NCBI GenBank assembly: GCA_028688225.1 | Contig: JAQTYQ010000030.1 | Coordinates: forward strand, 1-39,153 | Direction: 5' to 3' | From: Opitutaceae bacterium | GTDB lineage: Bacteria; Verrucomicrobiota; Verrucomicrobiia; Opitutales; Opitutaceae | DNA: 39,153 nucleotides | Shown here: in pieces, positions 1 through 6,760 of the stretch | Layout of the letters: every line of letters starts with the position of its first letter | Position numbering within the stretch: the stretch's first letter is position 1 | Notes under the pieces: generated by a model | The model's database searches: none | What the model saw: the letters and a program-made list of their open reading frames with translations, nothing else | What the model was told of the DNA's origin: nothing | Position numbers and translations under genes: made by a program

Positions 1-2
1 GC

Positions 3-74
3 CTCGAACAACATTACCAAATGCTGCAACAGCAAATGCACGAGACGCTCGACCACCTCAAACTCGCCGCGTGA
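3..74 (+). CDS. C-terminal end of an upstream gene (possibly ZapA-like)
   Basis: An open frame enters from the left edge and stops at TGA 72-74. Only 23 residues are visible, ending in HLKLAA, and they are rich in Q, L, H and E in a pattern that would suit an amphipathic or coiled-coil helix. Small ZapA-like cell division proteins end in such a helix, but nothing visible proves this identity. The gene is on the same strand as RNase Y and is followed by a terminator-like hairpin at 131-151. Confidence 0.4.
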   Translation, partial: LEQHYQMLQQQMHETLDHLKLAA

Positions 75-130
75 CTCTACCACCAGGACAAACATGTTGG
101 TCTCCGCCCTCCGATAGTCAGACAGAGTGG

Positions 131-151
131 GTTTCCGGCGCAGCCGGAAAC
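131..151 (+). terminator. Hairpin after the first partial gene
   Basis: A perfect 9-bp inverted repeat (131-139 against 143-151) with a GCA loop lies 56 bases after the stop at 74. It is followed by a mixed T-containing stretch rather than a clean T run. It probably ends the upstream transcript. Its position also argues against the TTG at 156 as the RNase Y start. Confidence 0.5.
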
Positions 152-221
152 TGGATTGATCTTTCCGACCCGGGACCTAGTTTGGCAGGTCTTGAAATCA
201 GGAAGCGCAGCCGACTTCGTC

Positions 222-1772
222 TTGCTGATTCTCCAAGGCGAGCCGTTCCTTTTGTCGTTGGTGGTGGCAGGCATCGCCGGCACGGGGCTAGGTTTCCTGG
301 CGGTCTGGATCCTCACCCGCCACACCCGCGGCATGGCGGAACAGAATGCCGCCCAGCTGTTCGAGGTCGCCCGGCGCGAGGCCGCGGTCGGAGCGCAGGA
401 GCTGAAGACCCAAACCGAGGAGGAACTCCAGGCGAAGCGCGCCGAAATGAACCGGGACTTCGACCGGCGGGAGATCGAGATCGAGGTGAAACTGCGCGAG
501 ATCCGCTCCCACGAGGAATCGCTCGCCCTGCTCGACTACCAGCTTGAGCAGAAGCAGGAGCGGCTCGCGCGCGAAAACGCCGCCGTCAAACAGGCGCGCG
601 AGGCCGTCCGCGACCTTTCCAAGGGCGTGCGCAAGCGGCTCGAAGGGCTCGCCCACATGGATGCCGAGGAGATCAAATCGGCGCTGCGCGAGGAGGTGAT
701 GCTCGAGTGCCAGGATGAGCTGCGGGCGTTGCGCCACGAGAAACTCGAGAAATCCGAGCAGGAGCTGCAGCACGAGGCCCACCGCATCCTCGTGACCACC
801 ATGCAGCGGCTGGCGGGCCGCCCCAACAACGACATCACCGCCACCATCGTCCAGCTGCCGAACGAGGAAATGAAGGGCCGCATCATCGGCCGGGAGGGGC
901 GTAACATCAAGGCGTTCGAGGCCGCGACCGGCGTTACACTGCTGATCGATGAATCGCCGCAGATGGTGCTGATCTCCTCGTTCGATCCCGTGCGGCGCGA
1001 GGTCGCCAAACAGGCGCTGGAGGGCCTGGTCAAGGACGGCCGCATCCATCCGGCGAGCATCGAGGAGTTCGTCACGCGCGCCAAGGAGGAGATCCGCCTC
1101 AACGTCATGCAGGCCGGCGAGGACGCCGTGCAGCGGCTGCAGGTCAACGGCCTGCATCCGGAAATCATCGACCTGCTCGGCCGGCTCAAATTCCGTTTTT
1201 CCTACACCCAGAACGTCCTCGATCACTCCATCGAAGTGGGCTTTCTCTGCTCGATGCTGGCCTCGGAGATCGGCCTCGATCCGCAGGTGGCCAAACGGGT
1301 CGGCCTCCTGCACGACATTGGCAAGGCGGTCGACGGCGAATACCAGGGCAGCCATGCGATCATCGGCGCCGAGTTCATCAAGCGCCATGGCGAGACGCCG
1401 ATCGTGGTCAATGCCGTGGCCGCGCATCACGAGGAGGTGAAGCCTGAGACGGTCTATGCCGGGCTGGTCATCCTCGCCGACACCATTTCGGCGGTGCGGC
1501 CCGGTGCGCGGGCGGAGTCGATGACGAACTACATCCAGCGGCTCGATCGGTTGGAAAAACTGGCGCTGTCCCTGGAGGGCGTGCAGCAGGCGTACGCGAT
1601 CCAGGCCGGCCGCGAGGTGCGCGTGGTGGTCAATCCCCAGACTGTCACTGACGAGCAGGCGCGGGAGCTGGCCAAGCAGCTCCGCCATCGGGTCGAGGAG
1701 GAGCTCCAGTATCCGAGCACGATCAAGATCACCGTCATCCGCGAGCAGCGCTTCAACGAGACGGCGATGTAG
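222..1772 (+). CDS. rny: Ribonuclease Y
   Basis: Membrane-anchored endoribonuclease that initiates mRNA decay. The frame is open from TTG 156 to TAG 1770-1772 and has no ATG near its start. TTG 222 or TTG 252 are the more likely starts, because they put the hydrophobic segment (about 249-315 nt) at the N-terminus, as is usual in the family, and leave room after the hairpin at 131-151. After the membrane segment comes a long charged coiled coil, then a KH domain with the GRIIGREGRNIKAFE signature, then an HD domain (VLDHSIEVG, LLHDIGKAVDG, and the HH pair in VAAHHEEVK). The length of about 516 residues fits the family. It could be cotranscribed with the gene before it, but the intervening hairpin suggests its own promoter. 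Confidence 0.93.
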   Translation: MLILQGEPFLLSLVVAGIAGTGLGFLAVWILTRHTRGMAEQNAAQLFEVARREAAVGAQELKTQTEEELQAKRAEMNRDFDRREIEIEVKLREIRSHEESLALLDYQLEQKQERLARENAAVKQAREAVRDLSKGVRKRLEGLAHMDAEEIKSALREEVMLECQDELRALRHEKLEKSEQELQHEAHRILVTTMQRLAGRPNNDITATIVQLPNEEMKGRIIGREGRNIKAFEAATGVTLLIDESPQMVLISSFDPVRREVAKQALEGLVKDGRIHPASIEEFVTRAKEEIRLNVMQAGEDAVQRLQVNGLHPEIIDLLGRLKFRFSYTQNVLDHSIEVGFLCSMLASEIGLDPQVAKRVGLLHDIGKAVDGEYQGSHAIIGAEFIKRHGETPIVVNAVAAHHEEVKPETVYAGLVILADTISAVRPGARAESMTNYIQRLDRLEKLALSLEGVQQAYAIQAGREVRVVVNPQTVTDEQARELAKQLRHRVEEELQYPSTIKITVIREQRFNETAM

Positions 1773-1777
1773 CACGA

Positions 1778-1801
1778 GGCGCGGCGCAGTCGCGCCGCGC
1801 C
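1778..1801 (+). terminator. GC-rich hairpin after rny
   Basis: A perfect 10-bp stem (1778-1787 against 1792-1801) with a 4-base loop starts 5 bases after the rny stop. There is no T run, so it could act as a 3' stabilising hairpin instead of an intrinsic terminator. Confidence 0.5.
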
Positions 1802-1949
1802 AAGGATCAAGGTCCAAGGAGCAAGGAACAGGAACGGTCGCCGCTTGCGTGGCAGTGGGTGCAGCTGCTATCGAATCCCTCATTTCTGACACCGGCCAAA
1901 GGCCGCTGGCGGCTTGTCACTTGATACCTGTTACTTCCTACTTCTCCCC

Positions 1950-2309
1950 ATGTCCGACCCGAAGATTCTCCAGACGTTTGCGAACCCGCAGCCGGGGCGT
2001 GATTACCTCATCGAGCACACGCACCATGAGTTCACCTCGCTCTGCCCGATCACGGGTCATCCGGACTTCGCGACCATCACGGTGCGCTATGTGCCGGACC
2101 GGTTATGCGTGGAGCTGAAATCGCTGAAGCTTTATTTCCACGCCTATCGCAACGAGGGAATCTTCTTCGAGGCGGTCACCAACCGTATCTGCGACGACCT
2201 GGGCGAGCTGCTCCGGCCCCGGAGTCTGACGGTCGTTTCGGACTGGCAGGCGCGCGGCGGATTCACGTCGGTCATCACCGCGGAGTGGAGACCGAAGCGG
2301 AAGCGCTGA
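1950..2309 (+). CDS. queF: NADPH-dependent preQ0 reductase QueF (type I, short form)
   Basis: Reduces the nitrile of 7-cyano-7-deazaguanine to the aminomethyl group of preQ1 in queuosine tRNA synthesis. At 119 residues it is the single-domain form of the T-fold family. The active-site cysteine lies in SLCPITGHPD (C32, with acidic D39), and the QueF signature ELKSLKLY is at residues 55-62, followed by FHAYRNE. The frame can be extended upstream to 1914, but the ATG at 1950 starts exactly at the conserved domain. No clear Shine-Dalgarno precedes it. No other queuosine gene is nearby. Confidence 0.93.
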   Translation: MSDPKILQTFANPQPGRDYLIEHTHHEFTSLCPITGHPDFATITVRYVPDRLCVELKSLKLYFHAYRNEGIFFEAVTNRICDDLGELLRPRSLTVVSDWQARGGFTSVITAEWRPKRKR

Positions 2310-2370
2310 AGCCAGAGGCCGGCTCATTCCTCCGTGTACCATTCAGGCCGGCAAGCGAACGCCGGAAGCC

Positions 2371-2802
2371 TCAACCGGGCCTCGCCGGGCCGCCTGCCCC
2401 TTGGGACAACTCCGCTGCGGCTTGGGCCGGCGTCAGCACGCGCGCGCCGTGCAGAATATCCGGCGGATAGTGGGCCAGGTTGCCGGTCACGATCGTCTTG
2501 TCGCCGGTGGTCAGCGCCGCCTCGAGAAAAATAATGTCGTCAGGGTCGGGGCCGGCGGTGGTCAAGGCTGCCGGCGTCACGAGCATCGGTCCATGCAGCG
2601 CGCCCAGAAACGCCGTGATTTTGTTTGGGGCCAGCCGCAAACGCGGCCGACTCAGCACATCCCGGTATTCCGCCAGGATGCGCGCGTCGTAAACGAGCTT
2701 CACGCGCCCGTCGACCATCGCGTTCAAAATGCGCGCCGAATGCCCGTGCGGGTTTAGGAGCCCCGACACGACGACGTTCGTGTCGATGACCCAATGCCTC
2801 AT
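2371..2802 (-). CDS. PIN-domain toxin of a type II toxin-antitoxin pair
   Basis: A 143-residue PIN nuclease of the 'putative toxin-antitoxin system toxin component, PIN family' type. The fold starts at the N-terminus with WVIDTNVVVSGLL (D7 as first metal ligand) and continues with an acidic helix (LAEYRDVLSRP) and the acidic stretch GPDPDDIIFLEAA, then TGDKTIVTGN with a conserved D. Its ATG overlaps the stop of the antitoxin gene by 4 bases, so the two are translationally coupled. The target RNA cannot be told from sequence. The C-terminal tail is Gly/Pro/Ala-rich. Confidence 0.85.
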   Translation of the reverse strand: MRHWVIDTNVVVSGLLNPHGHSARILNAMVDGRVKLVYDARILAEYRDVLSRPRLRLAPNKITAFLGALHGPMLVTPAALTTAGPDPDDIIFLEAALTTGDKTIVTGNLAHYPPDILHGARVLTPAQAAAELSQGAGGPARPG

Positions 2803-3095
2803 TGGCGCCGCCGGCTGGCACGCACCGCCGCCACCTCGGCGTCGATCTCCTCCATCGTGAGCCTGTCGGTGCGGTTGACGACGGAATCCGTGCGAATGGC
2901 TTGCACGGCCTGCGCCAGTGCCACGCGGTCGAGCATTTCCAGGTCCCGGGCGAACGTGGCTTCCGAGGTCGGAATCATGATGGCCTTCGGCTTGCCGTTC
3001 GCCGTCACCAGCACCCGGCCTGCGCGGCTCACGGTCGCCAGCGCCCGGCCCGGGCGGGCGGAGAGTTCACGGGAAGCAAGCCACTTCGTTTTCAT
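2799..3095 (-). CDS. Phd/YefM-type antitoxin
   Basis: A 98-residue protein whose N-terminal half matches the Phd/YefM antitoxin fold (ASRELSARPGRALATV, then GRVLVTANGKPKAIMIPTS), the part that binds operator DNA. The C-terminal helices (TMEEIDAEVAAVRASRRR) would cap the toxin. ATG 3095 is preferred to an upstream start at 3125 because the fold begins there. It is the first gene of a two-gene operon and probably represses it. Confidence 0.83.
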   Translation of the reverse strand: MKTKWLASRELSARPGRALATVSRAGRVLVTANGKPKAIMIPTSEATFARDLEMLDRVALAQAVQAIRTDSVVNRTDRLTMEEIDAEVAAVRASRRRQ

Positions 3096-3339
3096 GCCCG
3101 TTACTGTCGGGCAAATGTCGTGCATGTCAAGAAACGCGTGCGCTCACTCCGCTGGCTGGCGACCCCTCATCCACGCGAACGGCCAGACGGCCCGCGCCAG
3201 CACGGCCTGATCGCTCACGACGGCAACCGCGCCGCAAGGGACGTCTTCGACAGTCTGCAAGCTGGAGCGGCGGCGCCCCCGTCGCCGTTTTTCGGGGGAA
3301 CACGCGACGAGGGCGTCGCGTCCCCAGGAGGTGTCCGCG
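3096..3339. other. Intergenic stretch with a hairpin, no gene seen
   Basis: Together with the remnant at 3340-3390, this forms the 343-base gap before the HisN-like gene. It contains a run of GC-rich repeats near 3265-3300 and a perfect 8-bp hairpin (3302-3309 against 3314-3321, loop 3310-3313). No convincing reading frame was found apart from the remnant next to it. The antitoxin promoter should lie near 3100-3150. Confidence 0.5.
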
Positions 3340-3390
3340 CTACGGATTCAGCGTGGCGATCACCTGCGGATGCAGCGCAGGGGTGGCGGC
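3340..3390 (-). pseudogene. Degenerate second copy of the 3' end of the HisN-like gene
   Basis: Read on the minus strand, the 17 codons ending at TAG 3340-3342 encode AATPALHPQVIATLNP-stop. The intact gene upstream on the same strand ends AASPVLHAQVIAALNP-stop, also with TAG. Twelve of 16 residues match and the DNA aligns without gaps. The similarity stops abruptly at about 3391. The copy lies about 100 bases beyond the intact stop, in the same orientation. It is too short to be a gene and looks like the displaced end of a former copy. Confidence 0.7.
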
Positions 3391-3438
3391 CCGCCTACGC
3401 CAAGGCTGGGGCGAGGCAAGCGAGAGCTTCCGTTCACC

Positions 3439-4203
3439 CTAGGGGTTCAGCGCCGCAATAACTTGAGCATGCAATACGGGGGAGGCGGCCACGATGGACC
3501 GGGCGTCCACCGGATCGCGGCCCTGCCAGTCGGTGATGACTCCACCCGCGCCCTGGACCACCGGGATGAGCGCGGCGACGTCCCACGGGCTCAGGATGGG
3601 ATCGCACATGATGTCGGCCCAGCCGGTCGCGACCAGCAGGTATCCGTAACAGTCGCCCCAAGTGCGGAATTGTTTCACCCGTCGGGCGAGCGCATCGAAG
3701 ACGGCGCCGTTTTGGTGCTTGGCGGGGGAGAGCACGTCGCTGCACAACAGCGTGGCTTCCTCGATTCGGGCGGTGGTCCGGACGCGCACGGGCCGGCCAT
3801 TGAGGGTCGTCTGTGCGCCGTCGCCGACCAGCAGCTGGCGGAGGACGGGCTGGTGGATCGCGCCCAACACGGGCCGGCCGCGATGCAAAAGCGCGATCAA
3901 CGTGCCGAACAGCGGGGTGGCGGCGGCGAAGGCCCGGGTGCCATCAATGGGATCCAGCACCCACACGAACTCTGCGTCCGTGTGTTCCGCCCCGAATTCC
4001 TCGCCGAGCACGCCGTGCTGGGGAAAGCGCTCACGAATCATCTGGCGCATGAGTTCCTCAGCGCCCCGGTCGGCGATCGTCACGGGGGTCCGGTCGGCCT
4101 TGGTCTCGACCACCAGGCCGGGGTCGGCGAAGTAGGGACGGATGAAATCACCGCTTTTTTCGGCGAGTTCGACGAGAAAGTTCCGATACGGGGAAAGATC
4201 CAT
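3439..4203 (-). CDS. Inositol monophosphatase family phosphatase, HisN-like
   Basis: A 254-residue Mg2+-dependent phosphatase of the IMPase superfamily. Motifs in order: GEEFG (metal-binding Glu), DPIDGTRAF (the DPxDGT motif), and SPWDVAALIPVVQGAGG (the WD motif with the conserved glycines). The arrangement FAAATPLFGTLIALL after DPIDGT resembles the actinobacterial-type histidinol-phosphatase HisN, so histidine biosynthesis is a reasonable guess, but inositol or another sugar phosphate cannot be excluded. The frame is open further upstream; ATG 4203 is chosen because the first helix (SPYRNFLVELAEKSG) begins there. It diverges from the exonuclease gene across 285 bases that hold a long palindrome. 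A degenerate copy of its 3' end lies downstream. Confidence 0.85.
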   Translation of the reverse strand: MDLSPYRNFLVELAEKSGDFIRPYFADPGLVVETKADRTPVTIADRGAEELMRQMIRERFPQHGVLGEEFGAEHTDAEFVWVLDPIDGTRAFAAATPLFGTLIALLHRGRPVLGAIHQPVLRQLLVGDGAQTTLNGRPVRVRTTARIEEATLLCSDVLSPAKHQNGAVFDALARRVKQFRTWGDCYGYLLVATGWADIMCDPILSPWDVAALIPVVQGAGGVITDWQGRDPVDARSIVAASPVLHAQVIAALNP

Positions 4204-4332
4204 TTGGCGTGTGGGGCGGGTTGGAGGTCGAGGCGTGAGTTGAGCAGATGGAAGCCGGGGAGACGAAGGAATTATTGCGTGCCGGCGTGCCGGAAGGGCG
4301 TGTCCTGGCCGGCCGCAGGGGGGAAAGGCCAT

Positions 4333-4370
4333 GACCGCTTCGGTGTAACGATCGTTACACCAAAGCGGTC
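4333..4370. promoter_or_regulatory. 38-bp near-perfect palindrome between divergent genes
   Basis: The two 19-base halves (4333-4351 and 4352-4370) are reverse complements with one mismatch and no spacer. The core TGTAACGATCGTTACA is a perfect 16-bp palindrome. It lies 130 bases before the HisN-like start and 119 bases before the exonuclease start. The position suits an operator for a dimeric repressor; LacI- and TetR-type sites have this form. A DNA cruciform or a repeat element is the alternative. Confidence 0.5.
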
Positions 4371-4488
4371 GTGGCAACGTCCACGCGTTTGCACCGCGCC
4401 GCCTCCGGCCGGTCGCCTCTGCCGCCGCCCCGGCGCCCTCCGGTTATCAGCGTTGCCTTCCGCGCAAAACGGATCGTCTGTTGGTGGG

Positions 4489-5154
4489 GTGCGCTGGGTC
4501 GGGCAGACGATTTTTTTCATCGATTTCGAGGGCAGCCTAGCCTCGGGCATTCTCGAGTACGGGGTCGCGACCCTGCGCGACGGCCGGATCGTGGAGGCGA
4601 AAACCCGTCTCTGCCGCGCCACCGGCCGCGTGCGCCCCGAGGACACGGCCGTGCACGGACTGCGGAAGAGCGACGTGGCCGCGCAGGCGCCCTTGGCCGA
4701 CGACTGGGAGTATTTTGCCGGCCTGCGCGAGCGGGGGCCATTCGCTGCACACTATGCCCAGGCCGAGAACTCCCTGATCAAGTCGGTCTGGCCCTATCCG
4801 CGCCGCACGGCCGATTTTGCGCGACCCGGCGAGCACGCGGCCGACTGGGGTCCATGGATCGATACCGGCCGGCTATATGCGCAATTATATCCCCAGGTTC
4901 CTTCGGGGAAACTGGAGGAGCTGGTGGCGGCCGGCGGCCTGCAGCCCCAGCTCGATACCCTGGCGGCGGCGTATTGTCCGCCGACTCGACGGCACTATCA
5001 CGCGGCCCTTTACGACGCACTGGCCGGCGCCCTGCTGCTGGCGCGGCTGGCGGCCGAGCCGGCGGTGGCGGACAAATCAATGGGGTGGCTGCTCGCCATG
5101 AGCACGCTCAACCCGGCGAAGCGCGACGCATTGCAGCAGAAGGAGCTGTTTTGA
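4489..5154 (+). CDS. DnaQ-like 3'-5' exonuclease (DEDDh-type fold)
   Basis: A protein of about 221 residues with an exonuclease fold. Motif I is TIFFIDFEGS (D12 and E14), and motif III is HYHAALYDAL, with H171 four residues from D176 as in the DEDDh class. Motif II reads AHYAQAENSL and has Glu (E93) where Asp is usual. Other conserved-looking blocks are WPYPRR and WGPWIDTGRLY. Substrate is unknown; DNA repair or RNA trimming are both possible. GTG 4489 was chosen as the nearest start to motif I, and TTG 4453 is an alternative. Convergent with the glycosyltransferase gene 62 bases downstream. Confidence 0.75.
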   Translation: MRWVGQTIFFIDFEGSLASGILEYGVATLRDGRIVEAKTRLCRATGRVRPEDTAVHGLRKSDVAAQAPLADDWEYFAGLRERGPFAAHYAQAENSLIKSVWPYPRRTADFARPGEHAADWGPWIDTGRLYAQLYPQVPSGKLEELVAAGGLQPQLDTLAAAYCPPTRRHYHAALYDALAGALLLARLAAEPAVADKSMGWLLAMSTLNPAKRDALQQKELF

Positions 5155-5216
5155 GGGCTGCCGTGCACACCGGGACGCCGGGTATGACGTCCGGGCTGGG
5201 CGGCGATCCGGGTGCA

Positions 5217-5999
5217 TCAGCGGGCTTCCAAGTCGTATCTCTTCAGTCCTGCCAGCTGCGCCGCAGTACGGAGGACAAAAAGCGGCCCGGCCCGGAAATA
5301 ACGCGGCGCCAGCCGGCGCGGTTCGATGCAAACCCGGAACAGCCACTCGAAGCCGCTCCGTTGAATCCACCGGGGCGCCTGCCGCACGCGGCCGGAAAGA
5401 AAATCGAAGGCCGCGCCCACGCCGATGAGCACGCCGGCGTCGAGCTGTTGCCAATGCCGGGCCATGAAAAGCTCTTGTTTGGGCGTGCTGATGCCCACCC
5501 AGATCACATCCGGGCTTTTCGCCGCCACGTCGGCGCGCAGCGCGGCAGACTCCTCCGGATGCAACGGTCGGAAGGGCGGCGTAAACGTGCCGGCCACCTG
5601 CAGGCCGGGAAAGCGCGCACCCAGCCGGGCGCGCAGCTCCTCCGCCACGCCGGGAACACCGCCACAAAAATAATGGGTGAGACCGACAGCCCGGCCGGCG
5701 CCGCACACGGCCAGCATGAGGTCGGGGCCATAGACCCGGGTGACCTGCCGGTGGCCGCGATAACGACCAAGCCAGACGAGCGGCATGCCGTCGGGCACGT
5801 TCAGCCAGGCCCCGTTGAAGGCCGTGCGGATGTCTGCATCCCGCTGCGCTTCGCTGACGCCGTGCACCCCGCAGGCGCAGACATAGCCTTGCTGTCGGCG
5901 GCCGCGCACGCCGAGCACCAGATCCCGTGCCGCGTCGAGGCTCAGCGCGGATACACCGACACCGAGGACATTGTAGCGGGGAATACCGGGCTGGGTCAC
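5217..5999 (-). CDS. WecG/TagA/CpsF-family glycosyltransferase
   Basis: A 260-residue glycosyltransferase of the family that adds ManNAc or ManNAcA to polyprenyl-linked GlcNAc in surface polysaccharide or wall teichoic acid synthesis. Signatures: NVPDGMPLVWLGR, RVYGPDLML, the VGISTPKQE block, and GVGAAFDFLSGRVRQAPRW, ending in the IEPRRLAPRY block near the C-terminus. It starts with GTG and overlaps the HAD gene stop by 4 bases (GTGA), so it is translated from the same mRNA, downstream of the phosphatase. No other polysaccharide gene is adjacent, so the sugar cannot be named. Confidence 0.87.
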   Translation of the reverse strand: MTQPGIPRYNVLGVGVSALSLDAARDLVLGVRGRRQQGYVCACGVHGVSEAQRDADIRTAFNGAWLNVPDGMPLVWLGRYRGHRQVTRVYGPDLMLAVCGAGRAVGLTHYFCGGVPGVAEELRARLGARFPGLQVAGTFTPPFRPLHPEESAALRADVAAKSPDVIWVGISTPKQELFMARHWQQLDAGVLIGVGAAFDFLSGRVRQAPRWIQRSGFEWLFRVCIEPRRLAPRYFRAGPLFVLRTAAQLAGLKRYDLEAR

Positions 6000-6658
6000 A
6001 CGCCGGTTGTGGCAGTGGCGAAGCGCTGAAGCAATCCGGCAAGCGGCAGGTCGGCCAGCGACGACAGGACCAGGTGGGCGGCCGAGAAATCATGCCGGTG
6101 TGTGGAGGGATTGGGCACGGCGACCGTCCACAAGCCGGCCGCCCGGGCCGCCTGTACGCCGGCGGTCGAATCCTCGAAGGCGACGGCCTCGTGCGGAGCG
6201 ACGGCGAAACGTCCGATGACGCGGTGATAAAGATCGGGGGCCGGTTTGCCGGCGGCGACGTCCTCGCGGCAGCAGGCGAAATCGAAAAGTAGGCGCAGAC
6301 CGAGGCGCGTGAGATGCCGGTCGATGTGCTCGTGACTGGAATTGGACGCCAGCCCCAGTTTCAGGCCCTGGGCGCGAGCCGCCTGCAGGTAAGCCGACAC
6401 GCCGGGCAGGACGGGCTGCCGCGCCGTCAATTCGCGCGACAGGCGCCGGTGCTCGGTCTTGAGCGCTTCGCGATCCGCCGCCGGCCCAAAGGCCGTCCAG
6501 GGATCGAAGTCGACATCGATATGGCCCACGAGCCGGTGGGCATCAGCACGCGCATAGGCCAGGCCGGCGCGCTCGTGCAGCGCCGCCCAGGCGTCAATCA
6601 ACGGCGTCTCGGTGTCGAGGATGAGACCGTCGAAATCGAAGATCAGGGCGCGGATCAT
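5996..6658 (-). CDS. HAD-superfamily hydrolase, beta-phosphoglucomutase-like
   Basis: A 220-residue subfamily IA HAD phosphatase. Motif I is IFDFDGLILDTE (D8 nucleophile, D10), motif II is LGLASNSS, motif III includes the Lys in AAGKPAPDLY, and motif IV is AFEDSTAGVQAA. The helical cap after motif I is the type found in beta-phosphoglucomutase and small sugar-phosphate phosphatases. The substrate is not evident. It is the first gene of a coupled pair with the WecG/TagA-type glycosyltransferase, which might hint at a sugar phosphate, but the pairing may be incidental. Confidence 0.87.
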   Translation of the reverse strand: MIRALIFDFDGLILDTETPLIDAWAALHERAGLAYARADAHRLVGHIDVDFDPWTAFGPAADREALKTEHRRLSRELTARQPVLPGVSAYLQAARAQGLKLGLASNSSHEHIDRHLTRLGLRLLFDFACCREDVAAGKPAPDLYHRVIGRFAVAPHEAVAFEDSTAGVQAARAAGLWTVAVPNPSTHRHDFSAAHLVLSSLADLPLAGLLQRFATATTGV

Positions 6659-6760
6659 GAAGCAAAGAAGTCAGGGGCCGGCCGCCCGCAGTCAAGCCGC
6701 ACCGCCTTTTTGCAGCCCGCGGCTGGACGCCGGAAGAAAAAACCTCCATCGTCCGCCCTC

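Noticed and set aside
288..1892. Open frame of 534 codons on the minus strand
   Set aside because: Antisense to RNase Y, whose KH and HD motifs are clear.
4371..6029. Open frame of 552 codons on the plus strand
   Set aside because: It covers the exonuclease in another frame and the glycosyltransferase in antisense, both of which have real motifs.
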